Below, piece by piece: positions 1-6,977 of a stretch of 9,272 nucleotides of DNA. The position numbers and the translations under genes were made by a program. The notes below the pieces were generated by a model, which searched no databases, had not been told where the DNA came from, and saw only the letters and a list, made by a program, of their open reading frames with translations. How positions within the stretch are numbered: position 1 is the first letter of the stretch; each line of letters opens with the position of its first letter. Source of the DNA: JAAYJK01 sp964531295 (GTDB lineage Bacteria; Bacillota; Syntrophomonadia; Syntrophomonadales; Syntrophomonadaceae). The stretch covers positions 1 to 9,272 of the forward strand of contig CAZHHJ010000096.1 of the NCBI GenBank assembly GCA_964531295.1. The letters are read 5' to 3'.

Positions 1-149
1 TGATAGTCAACGCCCTGAATAAATAAATTCAGAAAAACAAAGCGGACCGTCCCCAGGGCAATGAGGCTCGATCGGAGGCAGTAATGGTTATTGTTAATGT
101 TTTATAAGGAGTTAACAGTCATTATATAAACAATCTGCACAAAGGAACC
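1..149. other. non-coding left edge
   Basis: No gene can be supported here; all three forward frames hold early stops. The first bases could be the tail of an upstream gene (frame 2 stops at TAA 20-22), but too little is visible to say. GCCCTG (12-17) can pair with CAGGGC (54-59), and GACCGTCCCC (45-54) resembles the core of the palindrome at 8152-8177. No TPP thi-box (CTGAGA) or other riboswitch signature was recognised. Confidence 0.3.
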
Positions 150-195
150 CCAGGCGGAGTGGTTTTACTGATTACTCCGCCTGGACTCCTTTTTT
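150..195 (+). terminator. rho-independent terminator ahead of the ECF operon
   Basis: An uninterrupted 11-bp G+C-rich stem pairs CCAGGCGGAGT (150-160) with ACTCCGCCTGG (174-184) around a 13-base loop, followed by a T-rich run ending TCCTTTTTT (187-195). It probably ends a transcript entering from the left edge. Because it lies about 95 bases before the lipoprotein gene it could instead be an attenuator of the ECF operon, but no alternative antiterminator pairing was found. Confidence 0.8.
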
Positions 196-290
196 AATCA
201 CACGCTATATTAGTAAGGAATATTATTTTACCGGCAGAGATGGAAAATTTATAACTGTCGGGATTCTTCTTTCTTTAGGAGGCAGTCGGC

Positions 291-851
291 ATGCAAAAAA
301 TATTTTTACGCAAGGGCAAAACACTTGTTTTTACCATATTAATTCTACTAATAGTCTGTATCTCAGGATCGGGATGTGCTTCTGCAGAGAAAACTCCCGC
401 AGATACACTTCTTATTGAAGGGGATGCAGTTAATAACAAAGTTGCCTTCACTTTTGAAGAATTAAAATCCATGGAAGATGGTTTGGTCGAAGCCGATTAT
501 TCTTTTGTTAATTCCTACGGAACCAAAGGCTATACACATTTTAAAGGCATCTGGGTATGGTATTTATTAAGTAAACAAGTAAGCTTAAAAGAAGATGCGT
601 CCCATGTTACGTTTATTGCCGAGGATGGGTACCAAGTGGAATATGAATTTGAAGACGTTAAGAGGGAGGACTATATTGACGAACAAAATCCAGGAAACAG
701 GCTCAAAATAATTCTAGCCTGGGAAGAAAATGGATATGAATTTAGTCCCCAGGCGGGGATGCCTTTGCAGCTTATCGTGGGGCAGCGGGAACCGGGTGAT
801 GTAAATAAACCTTATTGGGTAAAGAATGTAATAATGATCCGGGTTGATTAA
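291..851 (+). CDS. lipoprotein with a sulfite-oxidase-fold (molybdopterin-binding-like) domain
   Basis: Probable exported lipoprotein of 186 residues. Residues 1-28 form a lysine/arginine-rich start, a hydrophobic core and a lipobox-like ISGSGC with Cys29; Gly at -3 is not the usual Leu, so lipidation is likely rather than certain. Residues about 40-186 follow the order of the oxidoreductase molybdopterin-binding (sulfite oxidase) domain: FTFEELKSM (53-61), the loop YSFVNSYG, HFKGIWVWYLL where the family has W-x-G-V-x-L-x-x-L-L, AEDGYQVEYEF, ILAWEENGYEFSPQAGMPLQL, and YWVKNV at the C-terminus. The loop that carries the metal-ligand cysteine in sulfite oxidase has no Cys, so redox catalysis is unlikely and ligand binding is the better guess. 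An ideal AGGAGG (277-282) lies 8 bases before ATG. It is first in the ECF operon, and the next gene carries a second copy of the domain. Family fairly sure; role inferred. Confidence 0.72.
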   Translation: MQKIFLRKGKTLVFTILILLIVCISGSGCASAEKTPADTLLIEGDAVNNKVAFTFEELKSMEDGLVEADYSFVNSYGTKGYTHFKGIWVWYLLSKQVSLKEDASHVTFIAEDGYQVEYEFEDVKREDYIDEQNPGNRLKIILAWEENGYEFSPQAGMPLQLIVGQREPGDVNKPYWVKNVIMIRVD

Positions 852-903
852 TTGCAAGTTCATTTATACAAGGTTTTGATTTATTCTTTGGGTGGAGGTA
901 AAC

Positions 904-1980
904 ATGGAGAGAAGCAGGCAAAAAAAATACTATTTTAGCAACCGGGACCTGCTGGTGATAGCTATATTAAGTGGTATTGGCGGTGTGATGAGCACCTACA
1001 TCGGTTATTTGGGCAATCTTTTAAACCGTATTTTTGCAGTTCCTTTTGGCGCCGGGCAATTTGTTTCGGGATTACATATCTTTTGGTTTATCCTGGTAGC
1101 AGGTTTAATAAGAAAGCCTGGTGCTGCTACGGCTGCTGGTTTACTCAAGGGAGTAGTTGAAATGTTAACTGGCAGTACTCATGGGATTGCCATTATTTTG
1201 GTTTCCTTAATGCAAGGCCTGATGGTAGATATTGTCCTTTTAGTAGTTAGACGTCATAATCTGGCAAGCTACATACTGGCTGGAGGCGTAGCGGCAGCTT
1301 CCAATGTTTTTGTTTTCCAACTACTCTACTTTTCCAATGCTCCTCGTACTTATTTATTATTTATAGGTCTTATAGCGTTTGTTTCCGGAGTCCTTCTGGC
1401 AGGCAGTTTGGGACACAGTGTGCTAGAAATAGTGCTGCAAGCCAGACCTTTCCATATTACTAATACTTCAGAAGAAGAGATAGCTGCTGTTACAGCATCG
1501 ACCGCTAAGAAGAAAAAAAAGGCTTTCTCTTTCCGAATCGCCACGACCGTATTTTTGGTTGCTTTATTATCTATAGGAGCAGTTTATTACTATGCTGCCG
1601 TCTTTGAGCCTCCCTGGACAGGCCCGCGCTGTCAGGTGGAAGGGGTAGTTAAAAATCCACTTTCTTTTCAACTTTCCCATTTTGAAAAGCACGAAACAAC
1701 CATTACGGCTGAATTAAGTGGAAAGATTAGTTATGTTCCTCCCCAAAAGTATACTGGAATTCCTTTACAGGTTATTCTTATGGAGGCTTCGCCTCAGGAA
1801 GGAGCTAGGACGCTTCAAATTATAGCAAGTGATGGCTATGAAGTAGAATTCGATTTAAAGAAAGTCTTAAATGACGACCAAATACTATTAATTCAGGAAG
1901 ATGATATGCTTCGCTTAATACCAGGTAATTATGATGGGGAATATTGGGTTAAGCAGGTAAGCAAAATGATCGTTCGATAG
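904..1980 (+). CDS. YkoE-type ECF transporter S component fused to an extracytoplasmic sulfite-oxidase-fold domain
   Basis: Substrate-binding membrane (S) component of an energy-coupling factor importer, 358 residues from ATG 904. That start has GGAGG at 894-898, and the GTG at 892 lies within this site, so ATG is preferred. Residues about 15-176 are a multi-helix hydrophobic domain; GLIRKPGAATAAGLLKGVVE (68-87) and the following GSTHGI are typical of the YkoE family, known for thiamine or HMP uptake in ykoEDC operons. A lysine-rich cytoplasmic linker (KKKKK 202-206) precedes an added helix (212-232). The C-terminal residues 244-358 should then lie outside the membrane. They match the lipoprotein encoded upstream: KYTGIPLQVIL, ASDGYEVEFDLKKV, LRLIPG and EYWVKQV. 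This copy also lacks the catalytic cysteine in its core. A usual YkoE protein is about 200 residues, so the fusion is the unusual part. Substrate unknown; no TPP riboswitch supports thiamine. Confidence 0.8.
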   Translation: MERSRQKKYYFSNRDLLVIAILSGIGGVMSTYIGYLGNLLNRIFAVPFGAGQFVSGLHIFWFILVAGLIRKPGAATAAGLLKGVVEMLTGSTHGIAIILVSLMQGLMVDIVLLVVRRHNLASYILAGGVAAASNVFVFQLLYFSNAPRTYLLFIGLIAFVSGVLLAGSLGHSVLEIVLQARPFHITNTSEEEIAAVTASTAKKKKKAFSFRIATTVFLVALLSIGAVYYYAAVFEPPWTGPRCQVEGVVKNPLSFQLSHFEKHETTITAELSGKISYVPPQKYTGIPLQVILMEASPQEGARTLQIIASDGYEVEFDLKKVLNDDQILLIQEDDMLRLIPGNYDGEYWVKQVSKMIVR

Positions 1981-2006
1981 ACTTATATAAGAGGAAAGGG
2001 ATTATT

Positions 2007-3560
2007 ATGGTTGAACCGGTGGTAGATATTAAAGAACTATCTTTTACTTACAGCGGATCTGCGTATCCGGCTTTGGAAAGCATAAACCTGCAGATTTATC
2101 CAGGACAATTTTTGACGGTAACAGGTCCTAGCGGCTGCGGTAAATCCACATTGGCCTTATGTTTAGTCGGCTTTATTCCCCATGCTTATGCTGGAAGAAT
2201 GGAAGGCTCGGTAAGCATCCAGGGGAAAAACACCAGGGATTATCCTGCCGGCGGGCTCTCCGGGATTGTCGGCCTGGTGCAGCAGGACCCGGAGGCTCAG
2301 CTTTGTACCCTTACAGTATGTGATGAGGTAGCTTTTGGACCGGAAAATCTATGTATACCTGCGGAAGAAATACGGGAACGAGTATACTCTTCTTTACAAG
2401 CTGTGGGAGCACTTGCTTTGAGAGACAGACAGGTTCACACACTTTCCGGAGGTGAAAAGCAAAGAGTTGCTATCGCTTCAGTCTTGGCAATGAATCCTGC
2501 ACTGCTTATACTAGACGAGCCTACCGCTAATCTGGATCCCTCTTGTACTAAGGAAGTGCTGGAAACCTTAAATAGGTTAAAAGAAAAGCATGATGTAGCA
2601 ATAATGGTCATTGAACATCGTTTGGAAAGGCTGTTAGCTATTTCTGATCGTTTACTGTTAATGGAGAAAGGAAAGATTGTAGAAGAAAGCACTTCCCCAG
2701 AATGTCATAAAAGATATATTCCGCTATGTAATGGGATTAAATCAGATAAGCTTGGGTTGAAAGGAAAAATGCGGGCAGATTGTGATAAAAAGGTGGAAAA
2801 ATCACCGCTGCTGTTGGTGAAAAATCTTAAAGCTGGTTATGAAGGAAGGGATGTTCTTTCAGATGTAAGTTTTTGTGCTTATCCGGGTGAAACTATTGCA
2901 GTCATGGGTAATAACGGCAGTGGCAAGACTACTCTTTTAATGGCTTTGCTGGGAGTATTAAAACTAAAAGAAGGTGTCATTTGCCTGCAGGGAGAAGATA
3001 TCAGCAAGCAAAAAGTAACACGTCGGGCTCGGGATATGGGACTTACATTTCAAAATCCCAATCATCAAATTTTTGAAAACACTGTTTTTAAAGAAGCAAA
3101 AATGGCTTCACAATTTTTATCTAAGCAAGATAGCTCTGAGATTGACTTTGAAGTTAGTCAATTGTTACAAGAATTTGAATTGCAACAATATAAAGATAAA
3201 AACCCTTTTTCCTTAAGCCTGGGGGAGAAAAAAAGGCTTAATCTAATTTCTGTTCTGGCTTATTCCCCCCGGCTTCTAATTTTAGATGAGCCTATTGTTG
3301 GGCAGGATAGCGACCGGCTGGCCCTGCTTATAACTGCTTTACAAAAGCACCGTGAGGGGGGAGGAATAACCTTGATGGTATGCCATGAACCTAATGTGGT
3401 TGTTGCCTGCTGTCAAAGAATTCTTTTTTTCTCAGAAGGAAAACTTACCATCGACGCACCAGTAGAAGAAGCACTGAAAAGATTAGCACAAAGTGGAATG
3501 AGCGAATATCTGCCTTCAAAATATGAACTTAATAATGACAGGAAGAAGGAACTAAGATGA
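2007..3560 (+). CDS. ECF transporter double-ATPase component (two ABC domains in one chain)
   Basis: Energises the ECF importer by hydrolysing ATP on the cytoplasmic side; 517 residues, the usual size of YkoD-type fused A components. Domain 1: Walker A GPSGCGKS (40-47), Q-loop VQQDPEAQ, signature LSGGE (146-150), Walker B LLILDEP (166-172), switch His204. A linker (about 230-265) leads to domain 2: Walker A GNNGSGKT (301-308), Q-loop TFQNPNHQ, signature LSLGE (403-407), Walker B LLILDEP (423-429), switch His460. Both Walker B glutamates are present, so both sites look capable of hydrolysis; the second signature departs from LSGG(Q/E). The ATG has a purine-rich site (GAGGAAAGGG, 1991-2000). 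The gene begins 26 bases after the S-component gene and its stop overlaps the T-component start, indicating one mRNA and coupled translation. An ECF rather than classical importer is shown by the YkoE-type and EcfT-type partners. Confidence 0.9.
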   Translation: MVEPVVDIKELSFTYSGSAYPALESINLQIYPGQFLTVTGPSGCGKSTLALCLVGFIPHAYAGRMEGSVSIQGKNTRDYPAGGLSGIVGLVQQDPEAQLCTLTVCDEVAFGPENLCIPAEEIRERVYSSLQAVGALALRDRQVHTLSGGEKQRVAIASVLAMNPALLILDEPTANLDPSCTKEVLETLNRLKEKHDVAIMVIEHRLERLLAISDRLLLMEKGKIVEESTSPECHKRYIPLCNGIKSDKLGLKGKMRADCDKKVEKSPLLLVKNLKAGYEGRDVLSDVSFCAYPGETIAVMGNNGSGKTTLLMALLGVLKLKEGVICLQGEDISKQKVTRRARDMGLTFQNPNHQIFENTVFKEAKMASQFLSKQDSSEIDFEVSQLLQEFELQQYKDKNPFSLSLGEKKRLNLISVLAYSPRLLILDEPIVGQDSDRLALLITALQKHREGGGITLMVCHEPNVVVACCQRILFFSEGKLTIDAPVEEALKRLAQSGMSEYLPSKYELNNDRKKELR

Positions 3561-4387
3561 ACTCTTTCCATAATATTATCTATAATAGAGCTTCATCAGT
3601 AGTAAAGGGATTTTTTCCGGGGCTAATTTATGCTGATAATGATTCCAGATTGCACAGTATGCACCCCCTGGTTAAGCTAATAATGTTGCTTTGTTTTAGT
3701 TTTTCTGTTTTTGCGGTACCTTCGTGGCTGGGAGGAGTAATTTTATTATGTGTAGTACTAGTTGCTTATCGTCTGGCAGAGTTAGGCCTAGCCTTTTTTT
3801 TCCATAAGCTCCGCTTTATATTAATTTTTGGCTTATTTATTTTGATTATCCAGATACTGGCGGTTAAAGAAGGTTTGTTAATCTGGCAGTTTAGCTTAGG
3901 CTCGTTGTCTCTGTCGGTATGGTCAGAAGGGCTTCTGGGCGGCTTAAGCATGATGTTGCGTTTTGTTAATATTATAAGCTCCAGTTATTTATTTGTAGCG
4001 ACAACAGATCCCAATCGTTTGGCATACTCTCTTATGCAGGTGGGACTGCCGTATCGATTTGGCTTTATGCTTATTACAGCATTACGCTTTATTCCTGTAT
4101 TTCAACAGGAATTAGAGCAAGTGAAGAATGCTCAGATGGCTAAGGGGATTGACATGGAAGGACTTTCACCCCGCAAGCTTTTAAGAGCGGTTCGCTATCT
4201 TTTGGTACCTCTTGTAATATCAGCGTTAAGTAAGGTGGACTTTTTGAGTAATTCTATGGAAGGTCGGGCTTTCGGGCTTTATACTGAAAGAAGTTATATG
4301 TATTCCCAACCTTGGTCCAGAAGCGATAAAATAAGTGTGATATTGGTACCCATTGCTTTTCTCCTTTTTTATCTTATCTTGAGCTAG
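3557..4387 (+). CDS. ecfT: ECF transporter transmembrane (T) component
   Basis: Scaffold membrane subunit that couples the double ATPase to the S component; 276 residues, normal for the CbiQ/EcfT/YkoC family. The N-terminal motif SRLHSMHPLVKLIM (30-43) is the family's D-x-R-x-H-x-L-x-P-x-x-K-l-x region before the first helix. Hydrophobic segments lie at about 40-70, 86-104, 126-148, 168-182, 214-226 and 259-275. The two coupling-helix motifs that contact the ATPases are recognisable but divergent: AKGIDMEG (195-202) for the usual A-R-G-I-d-x-R-G, and MEGRAFG (234-240) for the usual EARGFG. The start codon lies in an ATGA overlap with the ATPase stop (3557-3560), a typical translational-coupling arrangement. 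The function is secure at family level; it does not reveal the transported substrate. No terminator hairpin was noted before the following kinase gene. Confidence 0.88.
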   Translation: MNSFHNIIYNRASSVVKGFFPGLIYADNDSRLHSMHPLVKLIMLLCFSFSVFAVPSWLGGVILLCVVLVAYRLAELGLAFFFHKLRFILIFGLFILIIQILAVKEGLLIWQFSLGSLSLSVWSEGLLGGLSMMLRFVNIISSSYLFVATTDPNRLAYSLMQVGLPYRFGFMLITALRFIPVFQQELEQVKNAQMAKGIDMEGLSPRKLLRAVRYLLVPLVISALSKVDFLSNSMEGRAFGLYTERSYMYSQPWSRSDKISVILVPIAFLLFYLILS

Positions 4388-4431
4388 TAGTATAATACGT
4401 TCTAAGATCTTTTTTATAGGAGGCGCTATTT

Positions 4432-5157
4432 TTGCTTAGAGCAGATTTGTCGAGTTATGTGGTTGAAAAGAAATTTACCAGCAAAAAGAATAACGTTTAC
4501 CTTCTTAATTCAGCTCAGTCGGGCGAAAAAGACGAATACCTAGTATATAAAAAATATTCCTGTCCTAATAGAATGCAAAAAGAAGTTGAAATGCTGTCCA
4601 TGTTGAAAGATAATGGTTTACCCGTTCCCAAAATATTAGTAATAGGGAAAGATTATATTGGGCTTGAATATTTGGAGGGAGCTTTATTACTTGATTGTTA
4701 TTGCGATCTAGAAAATACCGACGGTTCCTCTAGCAAATCTTTACATGAATCGGCTTACATTTTTATTTATGCATTATGCTCCTGGTTTAAAAACTTTTAT
4801 AAAGTAGTCCGCGATATAACCGGTAAACAAATTATCATGGGAGACGTAAATTTTCGCAACTTTATCGTAAAAGATATAATTTATGGCATTGATTTTGAAG
4901 AATGCCGGGAAGGTTCTATAGAAGAGGAAATTGGAAGCTTATGTGCATTTGCACTCACTTATAATCCATCCTTTACGATATGGAAAACGACTATGGTGAA
5001 TGAGCTGCAACGAATCTTTAGTGAAGAGCTAAATCTTGACAAAGAACTTGTAAAAAAGGAAATAACGAATCAACTCTTATTTCTAGCCCGGATTAGAGGG
5101 AGATCATTCACTGGCATTATTCCCACCGCGTCATCAGGCCAGACAAGAGATATTTGA
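4432..5157 (+). CDS. APH/RIO-like small-molecule or protein kinase (function unknown)
   Basis: A 241-residue protein with the protein-kinase-like fold of aminoglycoside phosphotransferases and RIO/Bud32 kinases. Visible elements: a probable ATP-anchoring lysine in LVYKKY (Lys40 or 41), a helix-C glutamate in MQKEVEML (Glu51), hinge GLEYLEG (77-83), catalytic loop MGDVNFRNF with Asp138 and Asn143, and the metal-binding Asp154 in GIDFEEC. The usual H-G-D of this class is M-G-D here. The start is TTG at 4432, chosen because AGGAGG (4418-4423) stands 8 bases upstream and no in-frame ATG is nearby. It lies 44 bases after the ECF T-component gene on the same strand, so it is probably co-transcribed. 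A TATAAT at 4391-4396 hints at a possible own promoter, though no good -35 was found. Small-molecule kinases of this fold include thiamine, choline and methylthioribose kinases, so phosphorylating the imported compound is a reasonable guess. The substrate is not readable from sequence. Confidence 0.68.
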   Translation: MLRADLSSYVVEKKFTSKKNNVYLLNSAQSGEKDEYLVYKKYSCPNRMQKEVEMLSMLKDNGLPVPKILVIGKDYIGLEYLEGALLLDCYCDLENTDGSSSKSLHESAYIFIYALCSWFKNFYKVVRDITGKQIIMGDVNFRNFIVKDIIYGIDFEECREGSIEEEIGSLCAFALTYNPSFTIWKTTMVNELQRIFSEELNLDKELVKKEITNQLLFLARIRGRSFTGIIPTASSGQTRDI

Positions 5158-5239
5158 GTACATTGGAAGTTTTCTACAAGCGCCACGATCGGGGTATCTC
5201 AGTCAAGTGTAATACCTTAATTGGTAGCAGCAACGCCAG

Positions 5240-5401
5240 GTGCAGAAAAAACAAATCGAAGTAACTTCTGTTTATGCTGAACTAAACATAGAACGTGATG
5301 AAAAAATAGTTAAGGATGTTGCCAAGGTGTTTATAGTGTACGACATGGCGAATTGCGAACTGCTTACCCGCGTATGGAGTCTGGAGGGTATGGACATATA
5401 G
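5240..5401 (+). pseudogene. possible gene remnant or small CDS of unknown function
   Basis: From GTG 5240 a 53-codon open frame runs to TAG 5399-5401. The protein-like sequence includes EVTSVYAELNIERDEK and AKVFIVYDMANCELLTRVWS, with a balanced residue mix. No ribosome binding site precedes it and I do not recognise the family. Just upstream, another forward frame is open through TTG 5163 (LEVFYKRHDRGISVKC) and meets this one within about 15 bases of a run of six A (5246-5251), so a one-base slip there would join them into a longer protein. It may be the 3' remains of a decayed gene, or chance. The rest of 5158-5440 shows nothing else recognisable. Confidence 0.3.
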
Positions 5402-5440
5402 TTTAACGGCCGGGTTTAACCCGTAATTAGCATAGGCATA

Positions 5441-5471
5441 AGCCCCTGGTAATAGAGACCAGGGGCTTTTT
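5441..5471 (+). terminator. rho-independent terminator between the convergent operons
   Basis: A perfect 10-bp stem pairs AGCCCCTGGT (5441-5450) with ACCAGGGGCT (5458-5467) around a 7-base loop, followed by a T run (5467-5471). It ends the plus-strand ECF-kinase transcript. Read on the minus strand the same hairpin is followed only by TTATG, so it would be a weaker terminator for tupC, which ends 41 bases away. No separate minus-strand terminator was found, so it may serve both. Confidence 0.85.
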
Positions 5472-5511
5472 GCACCCAACCCCTTTACCATAACAACAAT
5501 TACTATAACAA

Positions 5512-6246
5512 TTAAAATACGGTTTCCCCTCGTAAAAAGGCAGCCGTTCGCTCATCGCGTGGCTGATTAAAAATTATCGCGGCCTTACCCTGTTCAATAA
5601 TTCGGCCTTCATTTAAAAACAGAACTTCATCAGCTAAACGACGAGCTTGGAAAAGATTGTGGGTGACCAAAATAACCGTAGTTCCCCACTTTTTATTTAT
5701 GTTGCGAATATGTTTTTCTATTTCTGCCGCACTAGCGCTATCTATATTGGAGGTCGGTTCATCCAGGAACAAAACCCGCGGTTTCAATATCAACGCTCTT
5801 GCAATAGCTATTTTTTGCCTTTCTCCGCCTGATAAAGTACGGGAATCTGCTTCCTTATAATCAGTCATTCCTACCATTTCCAAAATGTCATTAAGACGAC
5901 GTTTAATGTTCCGATCTGAAATTTTGCGTTTACGCAGTCCATAAGCAACATTGTAATTTACCGAACCCTGAAACATGAAAGAAGTCTGGGTGACCATTGA
6001 CATTTGCCGCCGCAAATTTAAGAGCTGTGCTTTATTCCACTCCACCGTTTCACCCAACACTTTCAGACTGCCGGCATCATTAACTAAAAGCAACGCCATA
6101 ATACGCAAAAGGGTAGTTTTACCAGAGCCATTGGGTCCCAGGATAGTGTAAATCTTCCCGTCTGGTATAGTTAGATGGTCTATATTTAAGACTTCCCGAT
6201 CATGGTAACGCTTGATTATATTATGTAATTCGAATTGTATTGTCAT
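5512..6246 (-). CDS. tupC: tungstate ABC transporter ATP-binding protein TupC
   Basis: Cytoplasmic ATPase of the tungstate importer, 244 residues with a single ABC domain. Walker A GPNGSGKT (37-44), Q-loop VTQTSF (Gln87), signature LSGGE (138-142), Walker B VLFLDEP (158-164), D-loop and switch His196 in LVTHN are all intact. The specific call rests on its place as third gene of an operon with an unmistakable TupA and a matching permease; an ATPase alone would not identify tungstate. It starts inside the end of tupB, a 26-base overlap, with AGAGGA about 8 bases before ATG, so translation is probably coupled. Unlike ModC-type molybdate ATPases it has no C-terminal molybdate-binding extension: the chain ends soon after the helical domain. 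It is the last gene of the operon, facing the ECF-kinase operon. Confidence 0.9.
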   Translation of the reverse strand: MTIQFELHNIIKRYHDREVLNIDHLTIPDGKIYTILGPNGSGKTTLLRIMALLLVNDAGSLKVLGETVEWNKAQLLNLRRQMSMVTQTSFMFQGSVNYNVAYGLRKRKISDRNIKRRLNDILEMVGMTDYKEADSRTLSGGERQKIAIARALILKPRVLFLDEPTSNIDSASAAEIEKHIRNINKKWGTTVILVTHNLFQARRLADEVLFLNEGRIIEQGKAAIIFNQPRDERTAAFLRGETVF

Positions 6247-6940
6247 AACGGAAAGTCCTCTTTTCCAAAGTAATTATAATCATATTAATCAAAAAGGATA
6301 TAGTCAGCAATATAATGCCAATAGCAATGGCATTACTAAATTTACCCATACGGGTTTCCAAAACAATTGAAGTGGTCAAAACCCTGGTAGCCCAGCGAAT
6401 ATTTCCTCCTACCAGCATTACGGCCCCGACCTCTGCAATAACGCGACCGAAGGCGGTAGTTATTGCGGCAATAATACCCATGCGTGACTCGCGGATGAGG
6501 GAAAGTGCAGCTTGGCGCCTGGAGGCACCTAAAGTTGCGGCTGTATCATATACATTTTGTTCCAAGCTCATAACCGCACGGGCAGTTAAACCCCATATAA
6601 TGGGTGTGGCCAGTAAGACCTGGGCAAAGACCATGGCAGCAGGGGTAAATAATAGTTCATATTGGCCTAGCGGGCCTTTGTGGGTCAGTAATAAATACAC
6701 TAACAGGCCTGCCAGAACCGGTGGCAGACCCATTAGTGTATAAACAATATTAAGTAAAGCTTTTTTGCCGGGGAAATCTCTTAACGCCGAAGCAGCCCCG
6801 GCCGGAATTCCTATCAGAGCTGACAATAATAAGGCAGTCAAAGATACTTGCAGTGACAGCAATGTAACCTGAATTATTTCCGCATCCATTTGCACAATTA
6901 GATAAAAAGCTTCTTTTGTTCCCTGCCATATAATGTCCAT
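6221..6940 (-). CDS. tupB: tungstate ABC transporter permease TupB
   Basis: Inner-membrane channel subunit of the tungstate importer, 239 residues. Hydrophobic segments lie at about 22-50, 62-86, 100-119, 155-177 and 202-224, consistent with five or more helices. The cytoplasmic coupling (EAA-type) loop that docks on the ATPase is clear: DTAATLGASRRQAALSLI (132-149), with the conserved glycine at 138. AEVGAVMLVGGNI (169-181) is characteristic of the TupB/WtpB/ModB oxyanion permeases. The start at 6940 follows a good GGGAGG site (about 6947-6952). Only 37 bases separate it from tupA upstream and it overlaps tupC downstream, so the three genes form one operon driven from the promoter at 8099-8070. 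Tungstate rather than molybdate or sulfate is chosen because of the partner TupA. Confidence 0.9.
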   Translation of the reverse strand: MDIIWQGTKEAFYLIVQMDAEIIQVTLLSLQVSLTALLLSALIGIPAGAASALRDFPGKKALLNIVYTLMGLPPVLAGLLVYLLLTHKGPLGQYELLFTPAAMVFAQVLLATPIIWGLTARAVMSLEQNVYDTAATLGASRRQAALSLIRESRMGIIAAITTAFGRVIAEVGAVMLVGGNIRWATRVLTTSIVLETRMGKFSNAIAIGIILLTISFLINMIIITLEKRTFRYDNTIRIT

Positions 6941-6977
6941 GCCCTTCCTCCCTTAATATACCTGCTTTTATTTCCGC

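Noticed and set aside
1..290. TPP or Moco riboswitch upstream of the ECF operon
   Set aside because: No thi-box CTGAGA and no GCCTCC...GGAAAGG pattern were found; the strong hairpin at 150-195 looks like a plain terminator.
892..903. GTG at 892 as start of the S-component gene
   Set aside because: It lies within the GGAGG ribosome binding site serving ATG 904, and has no upstream site of its own.
4368..4396. Possible sigma-A promoter before the kinase gene (TATAAT 4391-4396)
   Set aside because: No acceptable -35 box occurs 16-18 bases upstream, and the gene is close enough to the ECF T-component gene to be co-transcribed.
5282..5491. 69-codon minus-strand frame
   Set aside because: It covers the terminator hairpin and runs antisense to a more protein-like plus-strand frame; no ribosome binding site or family was seen.
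6315..6743. 142-codon plus-strand frame opposite tupB
   Set aside because: It is antisense to a complete, family-typical permease gene; low-complexity content rich in Ala, Ile and Lys is typical of such shadows.
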